Positions 7,763-15,828 are shown, numbered from the stretch's first letter. The stretch: DNA of 64,000 nt from Roseiarcus sp963776665 (GCA_963776665.1 CAVZNQ010000013.1:124001-188000); one strand, 5' to 3'. Translations and numbers: made by a program. The notes: generated by a model from the sequence alone, not told the origin.

Positions 7763-9872
7763 AACCCCTCAATCGTGACGCCAATGGCGTGACGGCGCGG
7801 GGAAGCAGTACAGGCGTGAGAGGGAAAATTCCAGCGCTCTTCCTCCCGGAGAGTGCGATCAGACCGGCTCCGCCCCCGCGCTTCGCCTTCGCCTCCGTCC
7901 GCCCTCGCCGCGGCTCCTTGCGCGCCGGCAAGTCGATCCGCTTGGCCAGGTTCGGGAAGGCGTCCTCCTTGTTGGGGAAGGCCATCGCGGCGACGAAATG
8001 GCGCTGGAAGTCGGGCTCGATCGCCGTCTCGATCTTCTCGATTCCCCTGACGACGCTCTCGATCTCGGCCCGCGCGGCGAGATTGAGAAGCGCGATGCGG
8101 GCGCCGGTGCCAGCGGCGTTGCCGGCGCTCGCGACCTTGGCGAGATCGCAATCGGGGATCAGGCCGAGCGTCATCGCGTAGAGCGGATCGATGTGGCTGC
8201 CGAAGGCGCCGGCGAGAGTGACGCGCTCGGGCGCGGCGCCGGCGCGCTCGATGAGCAGCTTCGCGCCGGCGTAGAGCGCCGCCTTGGCGAGCTGGATCGC
8301 GCGCACGTCGGTCTGGTAGATGAGGAGCCGCGGCGTCCCCTCGCTCAGCACATAAGCGAAGGTGCGGCCGACCTGTTCGACCCGTTTCGTCCGGCTCGCG
8401 AGCGCCCCCTCGATCACCCCGTCTTCCGACACGACGCCCGCCAGGAACATTTCCGCGATCGCCTCGATGATTCCCGAGCCGCAGACGCCGGTGACGCCGG
8501 TCGTCTGGGTCGCCGCGCCGAAGCCCGGCTCGTCCGACCACAGATCGCAGCCGATCACCTTGAACCGGGGCTCGAGCGTCGCCCGGTCGATGCGCACCCG
8601 CTCGATCGCGCCCGGCGCCGCGCGCTGGCCGCACGAGATCTGCGCCCCCTCGAACGCCGGGCCGGTCGGCGACGAGCAGGCGAGCAGGCGCTCGCGGTTG
8701 CCGAACACGATCTCGGCGTTGGTGCCGACGTCGACCAGCAGCGTGAGCTCGTCCCTGAGGTGCGGCCCCTCGGCGAGCACGACGCCCGCCGCGTCCGCGC
8801 CGACATGGCCGGCGATGCAGGGCAGCGCATAGACGAAGGCGCCCGGCGCGATATCGAGGCCGAGGTCGCGGGCGCGCGTTTCGTAGGCCGCGTCGATCGT
8901 CAGCGCGAATGGCGCCCCGCCGAGCTCGGTCGGATCGAGGCCGAGAACGAGGTGATGCATGATCGGATTGCCGACGACCGTCACTTCGAGGATTTCGCCG
9001 CGCGAAACGCCGGCCTCGCGCGCGGCCTCGCCGATCAGCCCGTCCATCGCCTCGCGCACCGCCCGCGTCAGCTCCCTGTCGCCGCCCGGGTTCATCATCA
9101 CGTAGGAGACGCGGCTCATGAGGTCTTCGCCGAATCGGATCTGCGGGTTCATCGCCCCGACCGCGGCGACGACCTCGCCGCTCATAAGATCGGTCAGGTG
9201 GGCGGCGATCGTGGTCGAGCCGACGTCGATGGCGACGCCGTAGGCGCGCTCGGCGAAGCCGGGCATGATCGCAACGATGTCGCGGCCCTTGCGTAACGCG
9301 GCGGTGACTTTCCATCGCCCGGCGCGCAGCGCTTTCTGCAGGGTGGCGAGCGTGGCGAGATCGGCGGTCGTCCCGGCGAGGCCCCATTGCTCGCCGAGCG
9401 CCTGTTGCAGGCGGCGAAAATCGCTCGCGGGTTCGTGCATGTCCGGTTCGGCGACCTCGACGTAGTAAAGGCGCACGACCGGATCGATCTCGATCGGATG
9501 CGACTCGGCGCGCTTGCGCACCACCTGCCGGTGGACCTGACTTTCGGGCGGAATGTCGACGACGAGATCGCCGCATATCCTGGCCTGGCACCCGAGCCGC
9601 CGGCCGGGGGGGAGAGCGCCGCGCTTGTCGGCATAGCGGCTTTCGACCTCGCCCCACGGCGTGACATGAGCGGCGCTCGAGCGGATCGCATGCTTGGCGA
9701 ACTCGCCCTCGGCGATGTCGACCTGGCAGCGGCCGCAAATACCCCGCCCGCCGCAGACCGAATCGAGATCGGCGCCGAGCTCGCGGGCAGCGGCGAGCAG
9801 GCTCGTTCCATCGGCGAACTCGCCGCGCTTGCCCGAGGGGGTGAAGACGACGCGATGGGCGCTCAACGGCAA
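7389..9872 (-). CDS. ASKHA-domain corrinoid-activation protein, RACo family (3' end probably frameshifted)
   Basis: Reductive activator that uses ATP to return oxidised Co(II) corrinoid proteins to Co(I). It begins with a plant-type [2Fe-2S] ferredoxin domain with Cys40, Cys46, Cys49 and Cys95. A linker follows, then an ASKHA ATPase domain (VAIDVGSTTIAAHLTDL; LLVDVGTNAEIVFGN; SPTGPAFEGAQISCGQRA; CGSGIIEAIAEM). Homology ends at about FPNLAKRIDLP. Beyond that the open frame runs on through low-complexity sequence and overlaps the cyclase gene by 374 bases. Removing one G of the five-G run at 7872-7876 gives a stop at 7859 and a normal 670-residue protein. TTG 9872 lies 4 bases after the methyltransferase stop. 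Last gene of the corrinoid operon. Confidence 0.88.
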   Translation of the reverse strand: MPLSAHRVVFTPSGKRGEFADGTSLLAAARELGADLDSVCGGRGICGRCQVDIAEGEFAKHAIRSSAAHVTPWGEVESRYADKRGALPPGRRLGCQARICGDLVVDIPPESQVHRQVVRKRAESHPIEIDPVVRLYYVEVAEPDMHEPASDFRRLQQALGEQWGLAGTTADLATLATLQKALRAGRWKVTAALRKGRDIVAIMPGFAERAYGVAIDVGSTTIAAHLTDLMSGEVVAAVGAMNPQIRFGEDLMSRVSYVMMNPGGDRELTRAVREAMDGLIGEAAREAGVSRGEILEVTVVGNPIMHHLVLGLDPTELGGAPFALTIDAAYETRARDLGLDIAPGAFVYALPCIAGHVGADAAGVVLAEGPHLRDELTLLVDVGTNAEIVFGNRERLLACSSPTGPAFEGAQISCGQRAAPGAIERVRIDRATLEPRFKVIGCDLWSDEPGFGAATQTTGVTGVCGSGIIEAIAEMFLAGVVSEDGVIEGALASRTKRVEQVGRTFAYVLSEGTPRLLIYQTDVRAIQLAKAALYAGAKLLIERAGAAPERVTLAGAFGSHIDPLYAMTLGLIPDCDLAKVASAGNAAGTGARIALLNLAARAEIESVVRGIEKIETAIEPDFQRHFVAAMAFPNKEDAFPNLAKRIDLPARKEPRRGRTEAKAKRGGGAGLIALSGRKSAGIFPLTPVLLPRAVTPLASRLRGYGREQETCSDPGRRRRRLQPTDRRGRGPNAGAAARFAQRPHRSDDLRPQRPPRQEHRRWRDRRIPQRRRRGALRDRDSERHGRAQRRAAARSSHRFPHRHSSRRRGRGGRRRPDGRRRQHRRAP

Positions 9873-9876
9873 TCGC

Positions 9877-10719
9877 TCACGCTCGCGCCCGTCTGCGCCC
9901 CTCGCGCCGGCCGCCTCCGGCGCCCGCCTCGCCCTCCGGCGCCGGCTCGCGATATTTGCGGATCCACTGGCCGCAGTTGGGATCGTGGCCCATCACGACG
10001 TCGGCCCCGAAAATCGCCTGGATGTCTTCGGCGTGCAGCGGATTCATGATCGCCGAGGTAAGTCCCGCCCCGATCATCATCGGCAGGAACGTCGCCGCCA
10101 ATCCGCGACGGTTGGGCAGGCCGAAGGAGAAGTTGGAGGCGCCGCAGCTGGTATTGACCTTGAGCTCTCCGTGGAGGCGGCGCAGGAGGCGCATGAGCTG
10201 TGCGCCGGCGTCGTTGATCGCGCCGACCGGCATGACCAGTGGATCGACGACCACGTCCTCGCGCTTGATCCCATAGTCCGCCGCCCGCTCGACGATCTTC
10301 TTGGCGACCGCATAGCGCACGTCAGGGTCCTCGGAGATGCCGGTCTCGTCGTTGGAGATCGCGATCACCGCCGCATCGTATTTCTTGACGAGCGGCAGCA
10401 CGCGCTCGAGCCGTTCTTCCTCGCCGGTGACCGAATTGACCAGCGGCCGGCCTTTGTAGACCGCAAGCCCAGCCTCCAGCGCTTCGACGATCGAGGAATC
10501 GATCGACAGCGGGACCTCGACCGTCTCCTGCACCAGCTTGACGCATTCGGCGAGAATCCTCGGCTCGTCGGCGAGCGGAATGCCGGCGTTGACGTCGAGC
10601 ATCTGCGCGCCGGCTTCGACCTGGGCCAGAGCCTCGGCGACGACGCGGCTATAGTCGCCGGCCGCCATCTCGGCGCCAAGCGATTTGCGCCCGGTCGGGT
10701 TGATGCGCTCGCCGATCAT
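9877..10719 (-). CDS. Methyltetrahydrofolate:corrinoid methyltransferase (pterin-binding domain)
   Basis: TIM-barrel enzyme of the pterin-binding family (MtgA/CmuB/AcsE-like) that moves a methyl group between a corrinoid protein and THF. Visible marks are MIGERINPTGRKSLGAEM, MLDVNAGIP, PLSIDSS, NSVTGEEERLE, AVIAISNDETG and NTSCGASNFSFGLPNR. The ATG used here is an internal Met. About 20 codons of conserved N-terminus (SSAAKEVVIGFERRFV) lie upstream in frame but have no start codon. ATG 10784 (MTDTI...) is in another frame; removing a CT from the CT-rich run joins them. The repaired gene would be 9877-10784. It sits between metF and the RACo gene, supporting a role in returning methyl groups to the folate pool. 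Confidence 0.9.
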   Translation of the reverse strand: MIGERINPTGRKSLGAEMAAGDYSRVVAEALAQVEAGAQMLDVNAGIPLADEPRILAECVKLVQETVEVPLSIDSSIVEALEAGLAVYKGRPLVNSVTGEEERLERVLPLVKKYDAAVIAISNDETGISEDPDVRYAVAKKIVERAADYGIKREDVVVDPLVMPVGAINDAGAQLMRLLRRLHGELKVNTSCGASNFSFGLPNRRGLAATFLPMMIGAGLTSAIMNPLHAEDIQAIFGADVVMGHDPNCGQWIRKYREPAPEGEAGAGGGRREGRRRARA

Positions 10720-10845
10720 GACGAAGCGGCGCTCAAAGCCGATAACGACTTCCTTGGCGGCGGAAGAGAGATGGTGTCAGTCATGGACGTCCTTCATCGA
10801 CGTAAACGTCATGCGATCCACAGGGCGTCGAAAGGCGGCGCTCAT

Positions 10846-11889
10846 TCACCCCTCGAGGCTCTCGACCGGCTGCATCTTGGAGATGAAATCGCGCCGCCAC
10901 GGCGCACGGCCGCGCAGGACGCCGGATTCGTGCACGATCTCGGCGACCTTCTGCTCCTGCCGGTAGGCCATCACATGCACGCCGGCGACGCCCGGCTCCT
11001 CGCGCAAGGCCTGGATCATCTCGATGCAGATGCGCTTGCCTTCCGCCCGTTGATCGGCCGCGCCCTCGAGCCGGGCGATGACGGCGTCGGGAATATGCAC
11101 GCCTGGGACGCTCGAGCGCATCCAGCGCGCGGCCTTGGCGGAAGCGAGCGGGCCGACGCCGACCAGAATGAAACATCGTTGGTCGAGGCCCATGTCGCGC
11201 GTCCTGGCCATGAAGGCCTTCAGCCTCGCCAGGTCGAAGCAATATTGCGTCTGCACGAATTGCGCGCCGGCGTCGATCTTTTTTGCGAGCCTAACGGGGC
11301 GGAAGTCGTAGGGCGGCGCGAACGGATTCTCGGCCGCGCCGAGAAACACGCGCGGGGCGGCGGTCAGTTTGCGGCCAGACAGGAAACGTCCCTCGTCGCG
11401 CATCGCGCGGATGATCGAGAGCAACGAAATCGAATCGAGATCGAAGACCGGCTTCGCCTCCGGGTGATCGCCGCACTGCACGCCGTCGCCGGTGAGGCAG
11501 AGCACGTTGCCGACGCCGAGCGCCGCCGCGCCGAGCACGTTGCCCTGGATGGCGATGCGGTTGTAGTCGCGGCAGGAGATTTGCAGCACTGGCGAATAGC
11601 CGATGCGGGTGAGGATGGCGCAGACCGCGACGCTCGACATGTGACAATGCGCGCCGGAGCCGTCGGTGGCGTTGATGCCGTCGACCCAGCCTTCGAAATT
11701 GCGCGCCCGCTCCTCGACGTCCTCGACCTTGGCCGAATCCGGCGGGCTGAGCTCGGCAGTGACGGCGAACTCGCCGCGCCGAAGCACCCGCTCCAGCCGC
11801 CCGCGCGACGAATGGCCGGGCAGGTCGATGAGCGGCGCGGCGGGGTCGGCGCCGATGTCGTGGGGATGGGGAAGCGCGGCGGCGATCAT
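10846..11889 (-). CDS. metF: Methylenetetrahydrofolate reductase, MetF type
   Basis: A 347-residue MTHFR catalytic TIM barrel. It interconverts methyl-THF and methylene-THF using a flavin. Supporting motifs are FAVTAELSPP at the barrel start, INATDGSGAHCHMSS, LQISCRDYNRIAIQGN, VLCLTGDGVQCGDHPEAKPVFDLD and QFVQTQYCFD. The start ATG 11889 overlaps the stop of the upstream MetV-like gene (ATGA), so translation is coupled. In this operon it would oxidise methyl-THF delivered by the corrinoid methyltransferase rather than feed methionine synthesis. A longer open frame continues upstream but that part is antisense-like shadow, so this start is preferred. Confidence 0.92.
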   Translation of the reverse strand: MIAAALPHPHDIGADPAAPLIDLPGHSSRGRLERVLRRGEFAVTAELSPPDSAKVEDVEERARNFEGWVDGINATDGSGAHCHMSSVAVCAILTRIGYSPVLQISCRDYNRIAIQGNVLGAAALGVGNVLCLTGDGVQCGDHPEAKPVFDLDSISLLSIIRAMRDEGRFLSGRKLTAAPRVFLGAAENPFAPPYDFRPVRLAKKIDAGAQFVQTQYCFDLARLKAFMARTRDMGLDQRCFILVGVGPLASAKAARWMRSSVPGVHIPDAVIARLEGAADQRAEGKRICIEMIQALREEPGVAGVHVMAYRQEQKVAEIVHESGVLRGRAPWRRDFISKMQPVESLEG

Positions 11890-12401
11890 CCGCGCGCCCC
11901 GGCCTTCTCGCGCGCGAGCCGCATCCAGGCCGAGGAGCCTTTGAGCGCATGGTTGACCGGCGGCAGAATCTCGACGATCGCGCCGCCCTCGCGCATGCCG
12001 AGGCTGCCCACGTAGGCTTGGGCCCAGACGCACGCCATATCGGGATAGACCTCGCAATTGCCGTCGGCGCGGACGCCGCCGCAGGGGCCATTGCGCAACC
12101 CCTTCGGGCAATTCATCGGACATGACATGCCGGTTTTCGACAGCACGCAGTCGCCGCACATCCGGCAGTCGAACAGGAAGCCCTTGACGCCCGCTTCGAG
12201 CGCGGCGACCGGACGCTCGAGCCGGGCGAACCCGATGCGCGAAAGAAAAGGCGCGGCGCTGGCGACCGCCGCTTCGAAGCCGCTGTAGAGGCGCTCCATC
12301 AGGGCCGAATGGCGGACGCTCCATGCCCTCATTCGCGGATTGCGCCGCGGCGGCGGCCACTTCCCGCGCGGCTCGAACGCGGACGGGGCGAGCGCGGTCA
12401 A
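11886..12401 (-). CDS. MetV-like protein (methylenetetrahydrofolate reductase C-terminal zinc domain)
   Basis: A 171-residue partner of MetF. Its C-terminal half is Cys-rich: Cys79, 82, 85, 94, 98, 107, 116 and 124, within CRMCGDCVLSKTG, CPMNCPKGLRNGPCGG and GNCEVYPDMACVW. This is the signature of the MTHFR_C/MetV family, which binds zinc (and possibly Fe-S) and forms a complex with MetF in acetogens. The N-terminal 40 residues are basic and poorly conserved, so the true start may be ATG 12297 (MERLYSGFEAAV). It overlaps its neighbours on both sides by 4 bases, showing tight coupling. Confidence 0.87.
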   Translation of the reverse strand: MTALAPSAFEPRGKWPPPRRNPRMRAWSVRHSALMERLYSGFEAAVASAAPFLSRIGFARLERPVAALEAGVKGFLFDCRMCGDCVLSKTGMSCPMNCPKGLRNGPCGGVRADGNCEVYPDMACVWAQAYVGSLGMREGGAIVEILPPVNHALKGSSAWMRLAREKAGARG

Positions 12402-12703
12402 GGCGGGCCTTCGCGCCCGTCGTGCTTGGCGAGGACGGCCAGGCGGTGGGTGTCATATTCGCTCTCGAGCCGCTCTGCCGCGGCGGCGGCTTCCTTTTCC
12501 AGGTCCTCGCCGCACGGGATCGGCTGGCCGCGCCGCCACTCGCTGAGATAGGCGTCGTCGCTCTTTGCGCCGGCGTGCATCGCCGCAGCGTCGATGGCGC
12601 GGATGAACCGCTCCGACAATTCGCGTTTGGCCGACGAACGTCCGGCCTTGACGATGACCTGGCTCGGGATGTCGCGCCAGTAAAGGATGGTCAGGTTGGC
12701 CAT
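12398..12703 (-). CDS. 'Virulence factor' PF13769-family protein of the corrinoid operon
   Basis: A 101-residue soluble protein starting ANLTILYWRDIPSQVIVKAGR, containing RELSERFIRAIDAAAMHAG and a charged C-terminus. I recognise the pattern as the small conserved protein annotated 'virulence factor' (PF13769). In alphaproteobacteria it accompanies DUF1638 and corrinoid methyltransferase genes. Its biochemical role is unknown, and the name has no experimental meaning here. It overlaps the DUF1638 stop by 13 bases and the next gene by 4. Position between the corrinoid protein and MetV suggests an accessory or assembly role. Confidence 0.85.
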   Translation of the reverse strand: MANLTILYWRDIPSQVIVKAGRSSAKRELSERFIRAIDAAAMHAGAKSDDAYLSEWRRGQPIPCGEDLEKEAAAAAERLESEYDTHRLAVLAKHDGREGPP

Positions 12704-13353
12704 GGCGCTCCCTTCGTCTGCGTCTCGCCCTCAAGGAAAGCGCGGATCCCGTGAAGGCCGGTGAAACGGCGCTCATAGGCGAGGCCGAGCCGGTCGGCGG
12801 CGGCCTTCGCCTTTGCCGCGAGGTCGGGATCGTCGAACTGGGCCAGATGGACGACGCGCCGATAGGCGCCGAAATAGTCGTCGCGCAATTGCGGAAAGCG
12901 GTCGAGCCCGAGGCCTTTGATGACGAGCGCGTCGAAATGACGGACGAGAAAATCGGTGAGGTAGAACGTGCCGGGCTCTTCATCGCTCAGGCGCGAGAAC
13001 GTCTCGTCGCCGGCATAGAAGGCGTAGCAATGCGCGCCCTCGATCCGCCTGACCCCCTCTTCCTCGAGCACGCGGTCGAGCTCGCCGCCGGTCCCGCAAT
13101 CGCCATAGAGGCAGAGGATCTCGTCGTAAGCCGCGCGATTGGCGCGGATCTTCGCCCGCATCGCCGCCGGAATGCGGCGGGGATGGTTGTGCAATTGCGC
13201 CGGCAGGCAGGCGAGATCGATGTGATCGAGCCCGAGCGCCAGCACTTCGCGCGCGAGCGCGCCGCAGGCGATGACGAGGATCCTGCGCGCGCCGTCCTTG
13301 CGGCGAGGGTAGTTCGCTTCGGAATCGATGGGGGCGGCGGACGCTCGCTCCAC
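12691..13353 (-). CDS. DUF1638 domain-containing protein of the corrinoid operon
   Basis: A 220-residue protein of unknown function. The core starts at RILVIACGALAREVLALGLDHIDLACLPAQLHNHP and continues through LYGDCGTGGELDRVLEEEGVRRIEGAHCYAFYAG, with conserved Cys/His residues that could bind a metal or corrinoid. This is the DUF1638 pattern, found beside MttB-type methyltransferase systems. I chose GTG 13353, which starts VERASAAP. The frame is open further upstream, but there it translates a palindromic repeat (DPRVRGDD peptide), so the longer start is unlikely. It is the second gene of the operon. Confidence 0.83.
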   Translation of the reverse strand: MERASAAPIDSEANYPRRKDGARRILVIACGALAREVLALGLDHIDLACLPAQLHNHPRRIPAAMRAKIRANRAAYDEILCLYGDCGTGGELDRVLEEEGVRRIEGAHCYAFYAGDETFSRLSDEEPGTFYLTDFLVRHFDALVIKGLGLDRFPQLRDDYFGAYRRVVHLAQFDDPDLAAKAKAAADRLGLAYERRFTGLHGIRAFLEGETQTKGAPWPT

Positions 13354-13360
13354 CCTTTTG

Positions 13361-13382
13361 TCATCCCCACGAACGCGGGGAT
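13361..13382. repeat. Palindromic repeat of the TCATCCCC...GGGGATCC type
   Basis: ATCCCC (13363-13368) and GGGGAT (13377-13382) form a perfect 6-base stem around ACGAACGC, inside the widespread element that translates as DPRVRGDD or WIPAFAGMT. It sits in the 131-base gap between the corrinoid-protein gene and the DUF1638 start, directly against the GTG start codon. It could form a hairpin near the DUF1638 ribosome-binding region. Confidence 0.7.
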
Positions 13383-13484
13383 CCAATGAAACGCCATCGG
13401 GCGCCCGGGAGGAGTCTCTGGACCTCCGCCTGCGCGCGGGCGGCGCCCTCCGGATTGCGGACGCGGGGGTCATGGCGCTTCGAA

Positions 13485-14192
13485 TCACACTTTCTCGCGG
13501 GCCTGCGCCGTCCCCTGCCGGCGCGCAAGCAGGGCCCTGGCGGTCTCGACCGCGACCGCCGCGTCGCGGCAATAGGCGTCCGCGCCGATCGCCTCGGCGA
13601 AGGTTTCGTTGAGCGGCGCGCCGCCGACCAGCACAATGTGATCGTTGCGCATGCCCTTTTCCTTCAGCGTGTCGATGACGACCTTCATGTAGGGCATGGT
13701 CGTGGTCAAGAGCGCCGACATGCCGAGGATCTCCGGCTGATGCTTCTCGATCGCCTCGAGATACTTGTCGACGCTGTTGTTGATGCCGATGTCGAACACC
13801 TCGAAGCCGGCGCCCTCCATCATCATGCAGACGAGGTTCTTGCCGATGTCGTGGATATCGCCCTTGACGGTGCCGATCACCATCTTGCCCATTTTCGGCG
13901 CGCCGGTCGCCGCCAGCAGGGGGCGCAGGATCGCCATGCCCGCCTTCATGGCGTTGGCCGACATCAGCACCTCCGGCACGAACAGAATGCCGTCGCGGAA
14001 GTCGATGCCGACGATGCGCATGCCCTCGACCAGCGCCTTGGTCAGGACATCATAGGGCGCCCAGCCGCGGTCGAGCAGAATCTGGACGCCGTCGACGATC
14101 TCCTCCTTGAGGCCGTCGTAGAGGTCGTCGTGCATCTGCCCGACCAGTTCGTCGTCGGCGAGCGTTTTGAGGTCGAGTTCGTCTTCCGCCAT
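13485..14192 (-). CDS. Corrinoid (B12-binding) methyl-carrier protein
   Basis: A 235-residue MttC/MtgC-like carrier that holds cobalamin and shuttles a methyl group between a substrate methyltransferase and the THF methyltransferase. Residues 1-95 form the helical cap domain (VGIDFRDGILFVPEVLMSANAM). The Rossmann B12 domain has the base-off ligand motif DIHDIG at residues 112-117 (His114) followed by GKNLV. Later come FDIGINNSVDKYLEAIEKHQPEILGMSALLTTTM and VGGAPLNE. ATG 14192 gives the usual family length; an upstream extension to 14291 has no homology-like sequence. First gene of the minus-strand operon. No MttB-like methyltransferase precedes it within the window. Confidence 0.92.
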   Translation of the reverse strand: MAEDELDLKTLADDELVGQMHDDLYDGLKEEIVDGVQILLDRGWAPYDVLTKALVEGMRIVGIDFRDGILFVPEVLMSANAMKAGMAILRPLLAATGAPKMGKMVIGTVKGDIHDIGKNLVCMMMEGAGFEVFDIGINNSVDKYLEAIEKHQPEILGMSALLTTTMPYMKVVIDTLKEKGMRNDHIVLVGGAPLNETFAEAIGADAYCRDAAVAVETARALLARRQGTAQAREKV

Positions 14193-14639
14193 AGGGGCCG
14201 TTCCCGCTGAATGTGTAACCGGCGCGATCCCGCGCCGTTCGCGCAATAGCGTTTCGAGGTTAATGGAGAGCGCCTGCGGCGCAGACCCCAAGCTGCGCCG
14301 GCATTATCCTGCGGCGCCCCGGCCGGACCAAGCACAATTATGACGCGCAGCCGTTTAATTTTGTGGCCCGCGCCGCCTGCCGGAAGCGCCGACAAGCGCC
14401 CGGGTCGAGGTTGGCCGGGCAGGCGAATGGACGCGCAAGTTCGTCCCTGTTAGATTGAGGAGCGCTCATTCGAGATACGCGATCACAACTATGGGGGCCG
14501 TCGGCCGGGATCTGAAAGAGCCGACTTTTCGCAACCGATGTCATTTTGCCGCGAAAGCGGCCGCCGGCTCGCCGCGCCATCAAAGCTCAATCTTTCCGGA
14601 CTTGTTCGACATGGTGACGTCGCACAATCGGCCTAGGGA
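14193..14639. other. Gene-free divergent region between corrinoid operon and DUF4331 gene
   Basis: About 450 bases between two outward-reading genes, so it must hold the promoters of the corrinoid operon and of the DUF4331 gene. There are several GC-rich inverted segments, for example around GCCTGCGGCGC at about 14270-14310. I see no convincing cobalamin riboswitch box, tRNA or coding frame. Short open frames here have no starts with ribosome sites or recognisable products. Confidence 0.5.
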
Positions 14640-15821
14640 ATGTGCACGATGACGATACGAAGCTTCGAGCAAGCGCCGCTGGACATCACCCGCCGCGCCG
14701 CCATGAAAACGGGGCTAGGCGCCGCCTTGTCGGCGCTCAGTCTCTCTCCGTTGCGAGCCGACGAACCGCCAAATCACGGCAAGGAAGGGAATCTCCCCAT
14801 GTCGCACCATCTCGATACCCCCCTCGCAGCCCAGAACGGCCAGCTTTATATCGACGACCTGTATGTCTTCTCCGCGGCCGACAGCACCGTTTTCGTCATG
14901 GACGTCAACTCGAATATCACTGGAGTCCATGTAAAGCCGGGCTTCCACCACGAGGCGCGCTATGAGTTCAAGGTGCATTTCGACGGCGAGGATTTCGAGA
15001 GCCTGACCTACCGTGTCTCCTTCGACGAAGCGGGCTCGGACGGACGGCAGGCCATGAAATTGCGCGTACTCACCGGCAAGGATGCGCGCGAGGATTCGGC
15101 GACCGGCGAGCTCATGCTGGAAGGGCGGACCGGCGAACCGGCCAGGGCGGGCGGCGCCCGGCTCTGGGCAGGGCGGATCTCGGACTCGTTCTACATCGAT
15201 CTCTCGCTGCTCGCGAAGGTCAACGGGGCGGTCAAGGACGGGACTGCAGTCGACCTGTCAGCATGGCGGCCGGAGAACGCGAAGAACAGCTTCGCCGGCA
15301 CGACGGTCGAATCGATCGTGCTCGAGGTCTCCCACCAGCATCCCCGGCTCAGGCCCGGCGCCCGGATTGGCGTCTGGTGCGCGACCAAGCTTGCAACCGA
15401 CGCCGGCGGCTGGCGGCAGATCAACCGGGGCGGTCATCCCATGATGTGGCCGATCTTCTGGCCGGACGACATTCGTTTCACCAATCCGGCCAACACGAGG
15501 CACCCGTCCGAGGATTACGCTGCGGACGGAGAGCACATCGCGCAGCACATCGCCGAAGTCGTCGCGGCCGGCGGCGTCTCGGCCGACCCGAAGGGCTACG
15601 GTCAGACCGTGGCCCGGGAGCTTTTTCCCGACGTCCTCCACTACGTGGTCGGGTCGCCCGCGACCTATGGCTTCGCAGGCCGCAACGGCCGGACGCTGGC
15701 CGACAACGCGCCCGAAGTGATGCTCTCGCTCGTCGCCGGAACGGCTGTCCCCTCCGGGCTCAAGCCGTCGGTCGCCGAGAAACTGCGAGTCGACAAGTTC
15801 CCGTTCGTCGTACCGGCGTGA
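14640..15821 (+). CDS. DUF4331 family exported protein
   Basis: A 393-residue protein of unknown function. The N-terminus carries a twin-arginine-like export signal (TRRAAMKTGLGAALSALSLSPLRA), so it is probably folded before export to the periplasm. The mature part starts SHHLDTPLAAQNGQLYIDDLYVFSA and VFVMDVNSNITG, which is the DUF4331 hallmark. FRVSFDEAG-like strands and GHPMMWPIFWPDD further on suggest a beta-rich fold. ATG 14640 and ATG 14649 are equally plausible. It is divergent from the corrinoid operon; no operon partner follows on the same strand. Confidence 0.8.
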   Translation: MCTMTIRSFEQAPLDITRRAAMKTGLGAALSALSLSPLRADEPPNHGKEGNLPMSHHLDTPLAAQNGQLYIDDLYVFSAADSTVFVMDVNSNITGVHVKPGFHHEARYEFKVHFDGEDFESLTYRVSFDEAGSDGRQAMKLRVLTGKDAREDSATGELMLEGRTGEPARAGGARLWAGRISDSFYIDLSLLAKVNGAVKDGTAVDLSAWRPENAKNSFAGTTVESIVLEVSHQHPRLRPGARIGVWCATKLATDAGGWRQINRGGHPMMWPIFWPDDIRFTNPANTRHPSEDYAADGEHIAQHIAEVVAAGGVSADPKGYGQTVARELFPDVLHYVVGSPATYGFAGRNGRTLADNAPEVMLSLVAGTAVPSGLKPSVAEKLRVDKFPFVVPA

Positions 15822-15828
15822 TCGCGCC

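Noticed and set aside
7699..9738. A long Arg-rich frame antisense or parallel to the RACo gene
   Set aside because: It is a compositional shadow of high-GC codons; the protein is Arg/Gly low-complexity without family features.
9694..12015. A 773-codon plus-strand frame opposite the metF/methyltransferase genes
   Set aside because: It reads as the complement of conserved genes and has His/Asp/Arg-rich low-complexity sequence with no known domain.
14193..14639. A cobalamin riboswitch in front of the corrinoid operon
   Set aside because: No B12-box sequence or clear conserved stem order could be found; GC-rich inverted pieces alone are not enough.
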